Shown one piece after another: positions 17,464 through 26,902 of a stretch of DNA of 64,000 nt (positions are counted from its first letter, which is position 1; every line of letters begins with the position of its first letter). Both the position numbers and the translations under genes were made by a program. Under the pieces are notes generated by a model. It was not told where the DNA came from and ran no database searches. It worked only from the letters and a program-made list of their open reading frames with translations. This DNA is from Methanocella_A sp049676595 (GTDB lineage: Archaea; Halobacteriota; Methanocellia; Methanocellales; Methanocellaceae), in NCBI RefSeq assembly GCF_049676595.1, contig NZ_CP187259.1, positions 310,001-374,000 on the forward strand, in the 5' to 3' direction.

Positions 17464-17988
17464 ATGGATGGTGCAGGAACAACCATTTTCGACAGGATAG
17501 AGCAGAAGCTATCCGCGGCTGGCGCCGAGATCGACATTACGGATCTCAAAGAGGCGGTCAGCCAGTACGATGCGAAGATCGCGGAAAACCCGGCGGACAC
17601 CGAGAGCAGGATCATCGGCCTCGAGCTCAAGCTCGTCATGGTCGCCAGGCTGCTGAACGCAGCGGTCGAAGTGATGCCACACGGCGGTGCAGCACCGGCA
17701 TGTGCGGCAACACCCTTTGACGAGGAGGCGCCGGCCCAGAAGGCAGCCCCCGCACAGGCCCAGCAGGCAAGCGGTCCGAGAAAGAAGCGTCTCAGGCAGA
17801 ACCCGGCGACCGGCGTCATCGAGGAGATCGAGGACACCGGAGACGACAACGTCATCGTAGCCGACGGCAGAATCAGGTTCAGCGGCGGCAAAGGCGGCGT
17901 GCCGACCCGGGAAGAGAAGAAGTGCGTCTTCATCAACGCCGTAGACGACGAAGCAGTCGGCCCGAGCCCGATCAAGAAGAAAGGCTAA
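17464..17988 (+). CDS. conserved-looking soluble protein, unknown
   Basis: A protein of 174 residues: a helical N-terminal half (FDRIEQKLSAAGAEIDITDL ... SRIIGLELKLVMVARLL, about 8-65), then an Ala/Pro/Gln-rich linker (70-100), a basic patch (GPRKKRLRQNP) and a C-terminal part ending GPSPIKKKG. The order of helical hairpin, flexible linker and basic segment suggests a nucleic-acid or protein-interaction factor, but no family is recognised. The ATG lies 196 bp after the divergent prenyl synthase start and is followed by repeats. Confidence 0.75.
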   Translation: MDGAGTTIFDRIEQKLSAAGAEIDITDLKEAVSQYDAKIAENPADTESRIIGLELKLVMVARLLNAAVEVMPHGGAAPACAATPFDEEAPAQKAAPAQAQQASGPRKKRLRQNPATGVIEEIEDTGDDNVIVADGRIRFSGGKGGVPTREEKKCVFINAVDDEAVGPSPIKKKG

Positions 17989-18118
17989 CCCAGGACGCCT
18001 GTCGAACTGACAATTACCCAAAGATGGCTGTACATTAGCTTCAGCCATCTCCCCCCAACTTTTAAGCTGACAGTTTCCGAACGCTGTTACCCGGATAACC
18101 ACGACGATTTTAAATTTC

Positions 18119-18887
18119 AACCATGGCGGCACGGCGGCACAGCGATAGTGCGAGAAACGATTACATGATTAAATGTTCTAACCACGGCGGCACGGCGGTG
18201 CTGTGTTGCATAATTCATTTTCTCTTCTTTGGGCCGAGCTATTGCAGGTGGAGTGACTCAGCAAGACGATCGCTGCGCTGTGCCAGGATCACAGATTACG
18301 CAGAATCTGATGATTCTGACAGATGCCACAGATTGCACAGATTCTAATCGATGAGAAATGGATTTGCCGTCTACCGATTTTATTCTAAGGTCATCTGTGA
18401 AATCAGTGCAATCCGTTTCAATCTGTGATCCTGGCACAGCGCAGCGATCGTCATCGCATCGCCTCGAGAACGCCTGCGACTGCAGGCGTTCAAAAGGCGA
18501 ACATGAAGATAAGAATAATGCAACACAGCAGCACGGCGACACGGAGACAGTCCGTATCTAAATGGTAAGGCTCTTTTTATTGATCCACGGCGGCACAGCG
18601 GATCGAGTGCACTGAGACAAATTGGTTAGTATTTCGGTGCCAGAGGTACGATGGATTAAATGTAGGTGTTAAAGCTTCCCGGCTGTGCGATCTGTAAATC
18701 AAGCTAAATTATCGGCCATCAAGCAGCTATTGGTTAATGCACTGTCTTGGTGTCGCTGTGGGCATAAAAATTAGTACTTGTTAATAGTAGTACGCCATTG
18801 TCTTGGTGTCGCCGTGCCGCCGTGGTTTCATTTACCGTCCGGCATATTGTGAATCGCATTGTCTTGGTGTCGCCGTGCCGCCGTGGT
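18119..18887. repeat. CGGCGGCACGG long palindrome, copy B (interrupted by MITE)
   Basis: Left units at 18119, 18180 and, after the insertion, 18582; right units inverted near 18745, 18790-18826 and 18860-18887 (GTCTTGGTGTCGCCGTGCCG). The MITE at 18199-18530 splits the second left unit. The element fills the space between convergent genes at 17988 and 18930. Confidence 0.8.
18199..18530 (-). mobile_element. MITE-like element, full length (copy 2), 332 bp
   Basis: Ends are TGCTGTGTTGCATAATTC and, inverted, GAATAATGCAACACAGCA. Flanked by GCACGGCGG on the left and GCACGGCGA on the right (8 of 9 match), a target duplication inside a CGGCGGCACGG unit. Orientation is opposite to the copies at 30713 and 57575. 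It includes the internal hairpin GAACGCCTGC-N4-GCAGGCGTTC. No transposase is encoded. Confidence 0.85.
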
Positions 18888-18929
18888 GAATAACCTCTGT
18901 ACGCTCTACGGGTTTTCATGTAGCTGGTG

Positions 18930-21512
18930 CTAGTACTCTTCGTCCTCATCGTCATCCAGCGCAGCCTTCGCCTTCTTTCTCGGCGCGTAAGTCCGCTTTC
19001 TGGTGGTGCCCACTAAAGCGTTGTACTGCTCCTGAGTGATCTTCTCGGGGTCTTCGACGCCTTCCCTCAGCAGTTTTGCCTCTGCGGCGGCCTGGTTGAG
19101 CCGCTCGATGCGGGCGATCTCGTGGACGGCGTCGAGGTTTCTCACCGTGCGGTCCAGATATCCCAGAATGTCGCCTTCGAAGGCGTTGAGGTTGTAGTCG
19201 GCCGCGATGGCCCGGGCGATGCCGTGGGGATCTTTATCCTGGAGCCTGTAGGCGATGAGCTTTTTGCTGAACTTGCGCTCGGCACAGCCGCAGAACGGGC
19301 TATCCTCGCACACGCAGTCCAGGAAGTCCGCGCTGAATTCCAGGAACTGGTCGCGCATCCCGTGGTCCATCTTGGCGATGGCGTCCCCGGAGAAGACGAT
19401 GTCGAGGCTGGACGGGCTGAACACACGGGAGGGCACGCTGATGCCGATCACTTTGGAGAGGCGGTCCGCTCCCCGGAAGTACACGGCGTCGAACGCCTCT
19501 AGTTCCACGGCGATGTCCAGCGGGGCGACCTTTTTGCGGAGCCGGTCCCGGATCATGAGGGCGTTGGACACGCTGAGGAAGTGGGTGACCACGGCCCGGC
19601 CCAGCGGCGTCTGCTTTACCGTGCCTTTCTCTTTCGTCAGCAGGCCGCCGGAGACGCACTTCTGTACGAGCGCCGGCGTCGAGCTGACAATGCCGAGCAT
19701 CTGGTCGTTGATCTTCTCCAGCACCTTCTCCTCCGGGGCGACGCTGGTATTCGCTAAACACTCCTCCATCTGCTCGGGCTCGTCGTAGCAGACGTTCACG
19801 TGCTCCGCGCTGCCTCCCAGCAGGCGGAACGCGACCTCTTCCTCGCTCTCCCCCTCGATGGTGCTGTCCGGGTCGGAGAGGACGACCACCTTTCCGAGGT
19901 CGTGGAAGTCGGGCCTGCCTGCTCTCCCCTGCATCTGCTGGAACTCGCTGACCGACAGCCAGTCTTTGCCCATCGCCAGGGACTCGAAGATCACCTGGGA
20001 GGCCGGGAAGTCCACGCCTGCCGCCAGCGCTGCAGTAGTCACTACTACCTTGATCTCGCCCTTCGCGAACCGGTCCTCCACACTCTTGCGCTGTGGATAC
20101 GTTAAGCCGGCGTGGTAAGGGGCGGAATTAATACGTAATGCCTGGCTGATGGAGTGGCACTTCTTCCTGGAGTTGGTGAAGACGATGGTCTGTCCCCGGA
20201 AGCCTTTCGTGGAGGTCTTCGCGTACTCTTTGGAGGCGTACTCGTCGATGAGGCGGTACTTCTCGTGCATCTGAGCGAAGATCAGGTGCCTTTCAAGAGC
20301 TACGGGCCGGTGCTCGTATTCGACCAGCGTCCCGCCCAGGTGCTTTGCCACTTCCTTCGGGTTGCCGATAGTCGCGGATAAAAAGACGAACTGGGCGGCG
20401 GGGGCGCAGGCCCTGAGCCTCGCTATGAGCCCGTCCAGCCGGTGGCCTCTCTCCGGGTCCTCCAGCATGTGCACTTCGTCGATCACCACGGTGCCGATCT
20501 TTTTTACGCCGGCGGGGCCGGAGGTGCGGAGCACGTAGTCCAGGCCCTCGTACGTGCCCACCACGATGTCCGAGTCCAGCGAGGTGTTCAGCTTGACCGA
20601 GTTCAGCGAAATCCTGGACGTGCCCACCCGGATGGCAGTCTTCAGCCCCAGTGGAGAGTACCGCTTCTTGAACTGCTCGTACTTCTGGTTGGCCAGCGCC
20701 ACCAGCGGCACCAGGAAGAGCATCTTCCCCTTGCCGGCCAGGATGTTGCTGACGCCCGCGAGCTCGCCGATCAGCGTCTTGCCCGTCGCTGTCGCAGAGA
20801 CGACGAGCTGGCTCTTGCCGTCGAGCAGGCCGGAGCTCACGGATCTGGACTGGACCGGGAGGAGGCTCTCTACCTTGCCTAGCAGCACCTCTTTCAGCTT
20901 CCCGTCAATTTTCAGATCGGCGACCTTCACCGGCTTAATTCTCGACTCCGCCGCCGGTATCAGGTCGAACTTCGTCAGCTCCGGGGGCAGGTTGGTCGGG
21001 TTGAGCAGGGCCAGCACCCGGTTCAGGTCCCTCGTCTTCTCGAGAATGGACTCCATCCGATCGAGGCCCTTCGAGGTGATCCGGCCCCGGAAACTCAGCT
21101 CCCTCTTTAGCTCTTTTTTGGCGCAGTCCAGGCAGACCAGCTCGCTCTTGAACCGGACCATGTCGGGCTTCTTGAAAGTAAGGTTATCTTCCATGAGGCA
21201 GAACCGGCAGACCCCGACCCGCTGCGACGTGAGCTGGTAAGCTTTCAGCATTTCATTGAGCCCCTGCTCCTGGGCGTCGGTCATCATTGTGGTAAAGATG
21301 CAGTCCGCGGCCTTGAGCAGTTCCATGAACGTCGAAACCGGCAGGTACTCGTCTCCCTTTTCCTTGATCACTCTCACTTTGAGCGGCCTGGTGCCCCTGG
21401 AGGTCTCCTGCACGGTGAGCACGCCCGAGAAGACAGGCTTGCCCTCCCCCTTCACGGGGTAGACCCGGTACTCGTCCTTGCGGTAGGGCACGAAAACGAC
21501 GAATAGCGCCAT
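18930..21512 (-). CDS. archaeal Ski2-type DEAD/DEAH helicase (COG1202-like)
   Basis: SF2 helicase of 860 residues. An N-terminal archaeal domain with a zinc site (C102, C105, C127, C130) precedes the helicase core: Q-like LLPVQSRSV, Walker A SATATGKT (239-246), DEVH box (VIDEVHML), motif III FLSATIG and motif VI QMQGRAGRP. Near the C-terminus a second Cys cluster (CVCEDSPFCGC) may bind metal. The last residues are basic then acidic (RKKAKAALDDDEDEEY). The group is euryarchaeal and thought to act in repair or RNA metabolism; the substrate here is unknown. Confidence 0.9.
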   Translation of the reverse strand: MALFVVFVPYRKDEYRVYPVKGEGKPVFSGVLTVQETSRGTRPLKVRVIKEKGDEYLPVSTFMELLKAADCIFTTMMTDAQEQGLNEMLKAYQLTSQRVGVCRFCLMEDNLTFKKPDMVRFKSELVCLDCAKKELKRELSFRGRITSKGLDRMESILEKTRDLNRVLALLNPTNLPPELTKFDLIPAAESRIKPVKVADLKIDGKLKEVLLGKVESLLPVQSRSVSSGLLDGKSQLVVSATATGKTLIGELAGVSNILAGKGKMLFLVPLVALANQKYEQFKKRYSPLGLKTAIRVGTSRISLNSVKLNTSLDSDIVVGTYEGLDYVLRTSGPAGVKKIGTVVIDEVHMLEDPERGHRLDGLIARLRACAPAAQFVFLSATIGNPKEVAKHLGGTLVEYEHRPVALERHLIFAQMHEKYRLIDEYASKEYAKTSTKGFRGQTIVFTNSRKKCHSISQALRINSAPYHAGLTYPQRKSVEDRFAKGEIKVVVTTAALAAGVDFPASQVIFESLAMGKDWLSVSEFQQMQGRAGRPDFHDLGKVVVLSDPDSTIEGESEEEVAFRLLGGSAEHVNVCYDEPEQMEECLANTSVAPEEKVLEKINDQMLGIVSSTPALVQKCVSGGLLTKEKGTVKQTPLGRAVVTHFLSVSNALMIRDRLRKKVAPLDIAVELEAFDAVYFRGADRLSKVIGISVPSRVFSPSSLDIVFSGDAIAKMDHGMRDQFLEFSADFLDCVCEDSPFCGCAERKFSKKLIAYRLQDKDPHGIARAIAADYNLNAFEGDILGYLDRTVRNLDAVHEIARIERLNQAAAEAKLLREGVEDPEKITQEQYNALVGTTRKRTYAPRKKAKAALDDDEDEEY

Positions 21513-21597
21513 GGATTACTCCGAATAGATGACACTGCTCATATAAATCGTTATTTACTCCCCAGAATATATGCCGGAGGAGTGCGTATGATAGACC

Positions 21598-21852
21598 ATG
21601 GATCTTGACAGGCCTCTGTATCCTGATTCTCTGGTCGACCGCATGAAGAAAGAGTTCCCGTTCTCCTGTATCGGCTGCGAATTCTTAAGAGCGCTGCCCG
21701 ACCGCACCATGCTCTGCGCCTACGGTGGCAGCCCCAGAAAAGTCGACGTCCTCGACCCGCTGATGTCCAACCGGAACTGCAAGCACAACAAGCCCGAACC
21801 GAGCGTGCTCGACCGGCCGGAAGTACCGATCAGAGCGCCGCCCCGGGAATGA
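21598..21852 (+). CDS. small cysteine-containing protein, unknown
   Basis: An 84-residue protein with FSCIGCEF (C-x2-C), a further Cys (MLCAYGG) and NRNCKHNKPEP, giving four cysteines that could hold a zinc ion or an iron-sulfur centre. The Pro/Arg-rich tail is probably unstructured. It is divergent from the helicase gene with 85 bp between starts, so they may share a control region. Function not assigned. Confidence 0.65.
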   Translation: MDLDRPLYPDSLVDRMKKEFPFSCIGCEFLRALPDRTMLCAYGGSPRKVDVLDPLMSNRNCKHNKPEPSVLDRPEVPIRAPPRE

Positions 21853-21999
21853 CTAGCGAGGGCGTCCTGCGACCCCCTTTTCTTCTACTGCCCGAAGGGC
21901 AGCGGCATTGACGGATTGTGACAGAAAGGGTTAATACTAGCAACCCAGATATCCTGCCGGCTCAGGCCTCGTTAGGGGGGCTGTCCAGGAAGTCTAACC

Positions 22000-23181
22000 T
22001 TGTCTGACGGGCATAGATCAACTTCATTGTTACTGGCGTGTCTGCTGTTCATCGGCGTGATGACGTCCGTCGCTCTCTTCTATAACACGCTATCCGAGAG
22101 CCATGCCGAACCCGTCATCGTCAAGCCTACGGCCGGCAACATCACGTTCGTGAGCGCCGATTTAGATCAGTGGCAGCCGCTCGGCAGTGCCCACTCCTCC
22201 ACCGTCACCTTCCGCAGGGACGCCACCGGCGAGGAAGAGGTCAGCGGTAACTTTACCTTCTGCCTTCCAGCCGACGGGTACAGCGCCCGGCAAATAGCGT
22301 TCAAGAACTGGACCCGGGGCTCTGACCTCACCCTGGAGTTCGACTTTACTGTGCCCTCCGACGGGTATGCGGGGGCTATCTCCCCGGCTTTCAGGCTGGA
22401 CTTCGACATCAACGAGACGCTGACTTTCGACTACCTGAACGAGACCGGGCGGTATATCTTCATGACCTTTGCCATCGGGGACCCGGAGCCCGCCGGGGAC
22501 AACCTCGGGAACGACGACCTCAGCACCCTCGTGCCTCCCGGCTACTACGATCAGCGTTTCATCGCGAGGCAGGGGGACGCGTACAACAACTCGCTGAACG
22601 CCGCAATGGGGCTCACTAACGGCGTCGAGCCGTACCGGACCAAGGACCTCTACGGCGCCATGAAAAACCTGACGGCATACGTGAACCGCCAGATGATCTC
22701 CGACCCGGATCGGTGGCAGACAGACCAGTACTACGGTGACTTCACCCAGAGCGACTGGTACATAGGCTACAACCAGTCCGGCTTCGGCCCGCGCTACCAC
22801 GGCATCTGTAAAGACTTCGCTTCGCTGGCCCGGTCCTACTACCGGTCCATGGGCATCCCGGCGAAGTTCATCATCTGCGTCGAGAAGGACCGGAACGACA
22901 CGGTCTACAGCCACGCGTGGCTGGAAGCCTGGGACGGGTCGAGGTGGATCCACGCCGACCCTTCCTGGAACCTGTTCGACAACCCCGGGTACTATAAAAA
23001 CAACGGGTACTACGACATCCAGGTCAGGGAGCTTTCCGTGTGCGAGAAAAAGCCGACCAGCATCAAAACTTCCGGCACTGCCGATGACCTGATCTTCCAG
23101 GCCTGGATCTACTGGGACTGGGAAGACCGGCTCGACTTCGACGTCGTGATCGACAGAGGCCTGGATCCGAAGTATAACTGA
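22000..23181 (+). CDS. exported transglutaminase-like protein
   Basis: A protein of 393 residues. An N-terminal hydrophobic segment (about 9-30) is a signal or anchor. The C-terminal half has the transglutaminase-like triad: GICKDFASLARSYYRSMGIP (Cys), SHAWLEAW (His) and WIHADPSWNLF (Asp). The middle carries many Asp/Asn/Tyr and N-glycosylation-type NxT/S sites, typical of surface proteins. Such domains cleave or crosslink peptides. Translation starts at TTG 22000 after AGGAAG. The 3' end abuts a MITE core. Confidence 0.8.
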   Translation: MSDGHRSTSLLLACLLFIGVMTSVALFYNTLSESHAEPVIVKPTAGNITFVSADLDQWQPLGSAHSSTVTFRRDATGEEEVSGNFTFCLPADGYSARQIAFKNWTRGSDLTLEFDFTVPSDGYAGAISPAFRLDFDINETLTFDYLNETGRYIFMTFAIGDPEPAGDNLGNDDLSTLVPPGYYDQRFIARQGDAYNNSLNAAMGLTNGVEPYRTKDLYGAMKNLTAYVNRQMISDPDRWQTDQYYGDFTQSDWYIGYNQSGFGPRYHGICKDFASLARSYYRSMGIPAKFIICVEKDRNDTVYSHAWLEAWDGSRWIHADPSWNLFDNPGYYKNNGYYDIQVRELSVCEKKPTSIKTSGTADDLIFQAWIYWDWEDRLDFDVVIDRGLDPKYN

Positions 23182-23205
23182 TTCTCTGTGCTCATAAGAC
23201 ATCAA

Positions 23206-23417
23206 GACGATCGCTGCGCTGTGCCAGAAACACAGATTACGCAGAATCTGATGATTCTGACAGATGCCACAGATTGCACAGATACTAATCGATGAGAAAT
23301 GGATTTGCCGTCTACCGATTTTATTCTAATGACATCTGTGAAATCAGTGCAATCCGTTTCAATCTGTGATCCTGTATACAAGAGACTGCTTCCAGTCGGT
23401 CACAGCGCAGCGATCGT
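23206..23417. repeat. MITE-like element, core palindrome (copy 3)
   Basis: Left GACGATCGCTGCGCTGTGCC; right CACAGCGCAGCGATCG. The right arm is interrupted by about 25 bp (TATACAAGAGACTGCTTCCA...). Outer TGCTGTG ends are absent. It lies between convergent genes. Confidence 0.8.
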
Positions 23418-23431
23418 TTTTCATCCCATGC

Positions 23432-24157
23432 TCAGATAGGGAACATGTTCCTGGTAATCTTACCCATCCAGCCGCCTAAGACCCATCCTACGATGCCCAT
23501 AGCCGGTGTGAGCCCGCAGCACCCGCAGAGGGGGTTGGGCCCCTGGCCGGGGTCGCCGAATATGGCTGTTATTATGGTCGCGGCGGCGACGGCGATGGAG
23601 AGGGTGGCGGACAGCGTGATGGCGCCGACCATCTTTGCTTCGCCGTCGCTGTTGATGGTCTTGCGCAGCTGCAGGATGGTGAGCACAGGCGGGATTAATA
23701 TCGCGAAGGCGGCCAGCAGGGCTGCCGCTGCGAGGCCGGGCCTGGTGTCGAGGCGGATACCCAGGAAGACGAAGGAGGCGGCGATGATGAGGCCAAGGGT
23801 GGCGCCCATGATCATTGCGGCGACGAGGTTCTCGAAGGAGAAGTATACCGTGTGCTGGTACACGTTAGTATGCCGGGGGGCTTCGTACCCGTAGTCCGCC
23901 CACGTGTGGCTGGCGTATCCTGTGTTTCTGCTGGTATGGCGCCGTGCAGGAGATGTTAGCGCCGCATCGTACCTCGCCTTCGCCGCGGGGTCTGACAGCG
24001 TCTGGTATGCCTCGTTGAGCTGGCGCATTTTCTCCGCGGCTTCTGCTGACGGGTTTTTGTCCGGGTGGTACTGGAGGGCAAGCTGGTAGTACGCCTGCTT
24101 GATTTCCCCGGGACTTGCGTCCCGGCGGACTCCCAGAACGTCGTAGTAAGTTTTCAT
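23432..24157 (-). CDS. DnaJ-domain membrane protein
   Basis: A protein of 241 residues: a J domain at 1-65 with the essential HPD (QYHPDKNP), a short polar linker, then four hydrophobic segments (about 105-130, 140-162, 178-200 and 212-232). J domains stimulate DnaK ATPase; a membrane-tethered J protein would recruit Hsp70 to the membrane. Cys-Gly-Cys-Cys (LCGCCG) lies before the last helix. No dnaK is in the window. It diverges from the gene at 24256 across a 98-bp control region. Confidence 0.85.
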   Translation of the reverse strand: MKTYYDVLGVRRDASPGEIKQAYYQLALQYHPDKNPSAEAAEKMRQLNEAYQTLSDPAAKARYDAALTSPARRHTSRNTGYASHTWADYGYEAPRHTNVYQHTVYFSFENLVAAMIMGATLGLIIAASFVFLGIRLDTRPGLAAAALLAAFAILIPPVLTILQLRKTINSDGEAKMVGAITLSATLSIAVAAATIITAIFGDPGQGPNPLCGCCGLTPAMGIVGWVLGGWMGKITRNMFPI

Positions 24158-24206
24158 CCGGCTACCATCGGTTATTCTGGATTTGATCGATCAATCCCGG
24201 CGGGGG

Positions 24207-24221
24207 TTATATATTTATTGT
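24207..24221 (+). promoter_or_regulatory. TATA promoter for the 24256 gene
   Basis: GTTATATATTTATTG lies about 40 bp before the ATG at 24256. It is the only strong TATA-like tract in the divergent gap and could serve either direction. Confidence 0.45.
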
Positions 24222-24255
24222 AGAAGCGCAGACGATCTACCACGGTACTGTTTTT

Positions 24256-24915
24256 ATGCTGCGAGCGGTGACCAACCGGGATTTCCCCATGCTGCGCGCG
24301 GTGCTCGAAAAGCTGTTCGGCATCGCGCTCGAGTATGACCCGGCGCTGTTCCCCGACAGCAAAGCGTTCACCGGACCCTTTCAGCCGGATAACTACGACA
24401 AGCCGGGGAGCCGCTTACGATCGCTGGCATCCTCGATGGGCCGCAGGTATAAGGTATACAGAACCTTCCGGCAGGTCGTCCGCCAGATCAGGGTCGCGGA
24501 CCCGGAGAACAGGATCCGTATCGTCTTCGTCGACGGGGCCGAGGATCTCTCCTTCGGGATGGCCCCGCGCACAAATATCATCGGGTTCAACGTGGCGAGG
24601 CATAAGCTCATCTTCGTGGGCGTGCCCCCGGAGCTCGATCCCATCTCGCCGGACTGCGACCACGCGCCGGAAACCCTGGATGGCTACCTGGTGGCGGTCA
24701 CGCTGCACGAGCTGTACGAGAACCTGACCGGGGATGTCAGCCACTGCCGCAACCCGGGCAAGTGCATCAACTCGATCTGCCGGCACTACGAGAACGGCAC
24801 GTGCTGCGTTTGCATGGGCGGGCTTATCGACAGGAAGTACCCCGACCTCACGCTGGAAGACCTGTTCTGCGAAGAAGATTTATCGGAGCTCCGGAGGGCG
24901 TTGAATAACCAATGA
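24256..24915 (+). CDS. Cys-rich protein with a metzincin-like HExxE motif
   Basis: A protein of 219 residues. The C-terminal third has VTLHELYENLTGDVSHC followed by clustered cysteines (RNPGKCINSICRHY, GTCCVC, LFC). Archaemetzincins have HExxHxxGxxHC followed by Cys pairs; here the second His of the first motif is Glu and there is one extra residue before HC, so either it is a diverged, perhaps inactive relative or an unrelated zinc protein. The N-terminus (MLRAVLEKLFGIALEYDP) is soluble. Ends 1 bp from the convergent histidine kinase stop. Confidence 0.65.
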   Translation: MLRAVTNRDFPMLRAVLEKLFGIALEYDPALFPDSKAFTGPFQPDNYDKPGSRLRSLASSMGRRYKVYRTFRQVVRQIRVADPENRIRIVFVDGAEDLSFGMAPRTNIIGFNVARHKLIFVGVPPELDPISPDCDHAPETLDGYLVAVTLHELYENLTGDVSHCRNPGKCINSICRHYENGTCCVCMGGLIDRKYPDLTLEDLFCEEDLSELRRALNNQ

Positions 24916-24916
24916 T

Positions 24917-26809
24917 CTAAGCCCGGGCTTCGGCGTCGGAGTTGGCATCCTCGGCCCGCAGCGCCGGGAGCATTACCACGAACCGGCTTCCTCTGGTGTG
25001 ATCTCCCGGAACCCTGTCTTCTACCCACACTCTCCCGTGGAACTGGCTGGCCAGGGTGCTCACAAGATAAAGGCCGAGCCCACCTGACCTGGGACGTCCC
25101 CGTCCGTGCTGGAGGCGGCTGAAGATCTGCCTTTTCGTGTCGTCGGGTATGCCCGGCCCGTTATCTTCGACGGATACCCTGTAGTACTCCTGCTTCGCCT
25201 CGAAGACGCGGTCTACGGCAATGCGGACGTGGAGCGGCTTTTTCGGGTCGGAGTGCTTGACCGCGTTGGTGACGATATTCGAGAACATATCCCAGATCAG
25301 CTCGTTGGCCATGACCCTGAAGCCGTATGCCGGGCGGTAGTCGATTGTGATGTCCCTTCCCGGCGCGTGCAGAGCGCGGTCCTTCACCCAGGTGAGCACT
25401 TCTCCGATATCCATAGCCTGCGTGGCCATGTTCTCTGATCTGGCGCGCTGCAGCTTTTTGACGTTCCGGATGAGGTTCGAGCTACTTTCCAGCGTCTCCA
25501 GCGGCTTCTCCACCAGCACGACGTCGGCAGGGCCGATCTGCTCTCCTCTATGGAGCTTGTTCAGCGCCATCTCCAGGTAGCCCAGCGCGACCTGGTTCAT
25601 GTTGTTGATGTCGTGGCCCATCAGGTCGAGGAACAGCTCAGCCTGAGCCCGGGCATCTTCTACCGCCCGCTCGGCATTCTTGATCTCGGTGATGTCCTGC
25701 ATAGTGCCCAGCATCACCGCCGGCTGATCTTCGGTAGATATCATCTTACCTTCGCACTGTATCCACCGGACCGACCTGTCCAGGCGCACCAGGCGGTGTA
25801 CCTGTCGATACATGAGCCCTTCATTCACGGTTGCTGTTATTGCCTTTTCCATCTCCCCCCGGTCATCGGGGTGGATGAACCCCAGAAACCTCGAGTAGTT
25901 TAACCCGATCTCTCCCGGCTTCAGCCCCATGATCCGGTAGCCTTCGTCAGACATCTTTAGGACGTCGCGCTGCACATCCCACCTCCAGCTGCCGAGGTGT
26001 GCCAGCTGCTGGGCCTGTGCGAGGATAGTCTCGCTCTCCTGCAGCTCCTGCTCAAAGCGCTTCCGATCGGTGATGTCCTGGATCGTCCCAAACGAGTACA
26101 GGGGCCTCCCATCTTCGAAAACAGTTTTGCCCACGCTGTGTACCCACAGTACCGAGCCGTCGCTGCGGAGGAACCGGAATTCCTGGCTGAAAGGTACATC
26201 GCTCTCTCCGGCTTTCCTGATGGCCTTAGCTACCCGTGTTCTGTCCTCGGGGTGGATGATCTCGATAAACTCCCCCTGAGTGATCGGCTGATCCACGCCG
26301 AGGATTCTACTGGCCTCGGAGGACCCGGTAACCACGTCGTTGATGGCGTCCCACCTCCAGGTGCCGAGCTGAGCCAGCTGCTGGGCCTGTTCCAGGCTAA
26401 TTTTGCTATCGTGCAGCTCCTGCTCGATTCTCTTGCGGTCCGTGATGTCCCTGACTAACGACAGCACATACGCCTGTGGCCCGATCTGCATGAGCTTCAG
26501 GCTCACCTGAATCCAGAACGTATGCCCGTCCCTGTGCCTGGCATGCCAGTCGAACAGCTGGGGATGACCTGACATGGCTGCTTGTAGCCTCGCCCCGGCT
26601 TTCTCCATCGCGAGCGGGTCTTCGCCGGAGAACAGGAGGGCGGGATTGATGTGCATGATCTCTTCTTTCGAGTACCCGTACATGCGGCACATTGCCGGAT
26701 TAACGTCTACTATCTCCCAGGTGCCCGGGTACTGAAGGGCAATGCCATCGCTTGCCGCTTCGAAGACGGCCCGGTATTTTTCAAGCCCTTCACGTCCCGC
26801 CAGCGCCAT
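24917..26809 (-). CDS. soluble PAS-type sensor histidine kinase
   Basis: A protein of 630 residues with no membrane segment: three PAS domains (about 10-130, 145-265, 270-390, each followed by a PAC-type 'DITDRK/DITEIK' end), a phospho-acceptor helix with the H box LMGHDINNMNQ, and a C-terminal HATPase with N box (NIVTNAVKHSD), G1 (VEDNGPGIPDD) and G2 (GGLGLYLVS). PAS2 and PAS3 begin with near-identical 'AQQLAHLGSWRWD'-type sequences, an internal duplication. Cytoplasmic redox, light or ligand sensing is likely. No response regulator is adjacent. A kinase of the same design is at 36498-38546. Confidence 0.92.
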   Translation of the reverse strand: MALAGREGLEKYRAVFEAASDGIALQYPGTWEIVDVNPAMCRMYGYSKEEIMHINPALLFSGEDPLAMEKAGARLQAAMSGHPQLFDWHARHRDGHTFWIQVSLKLMQIGPQAYVLSLVRDITDRKRIEQELHDSKISLEQAQQLAQLGTWRWDAINDVVTGSSEASRILGVDQPITQGEFIEIIHPEDRTRVAKAIRKAGESDVPFSQEFRFLRSDGSVLWVHSVGKTVFEDGRPLYSFGTIQDITDRKRFEQELQESETILAQAQQLAHLGSWRWDVQRDVLKMSDEGYRIMGLKPGEIGLNYSRFLGFIHPDDRGEMEKAITATVNEGLMYRQVHRLVRLDRSVRWIQCEGKMISTEDQPAVMLGTMQDITEIKNAERAVEDARAQAELFLDLMGHDINNMNQVALGYLEMALNKLHRGEQIGPADVVLVEKPLETLESSSNLIRNVKKLQRARSENMATQAMDIGEVLTWVKDRALHAPGRDITIDYRPAYGFRVMANELIWDMFSNIVTNAVKHSDPKKPLHVRIAVDRVFEAKQEYYRVSVEDNGPGIPDDTKRQIFSRLQHGRGRPRSGGLGLYLVSTLASQFHGRVWVEDRVPGDHTRGSRFVVMLPALRAEDANSDAEARA

Positions 26810-26902
26810 ATGAAAAGATTTGCCGTCGTGCCGATAAAAAGCCTCAATAAAAGATCAGCGGCCCGCGGGGGAAAAGGCCTGGCTTGCGCTAAAAAGGTAA
26901 CA

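Noticed and set aside
18358..18561. Conserved 57-residue reading frame found identically at 18358, 30885 (minus) and 57747 (minus)
   Set aside because: It is the translation of the MITE core palindrome; identity reflects recent copying of non-coding DNA, and the frame lacks a start signal and runs into flanking repeats.
22162..23205. A 347-codon frame opposite the transglutaminase-like gene
   Set aside because: Val/Pro/Gly/Asp-rich antisense shadow; the plus-strand frame has a signal sequence and the catalytic triad motifs.
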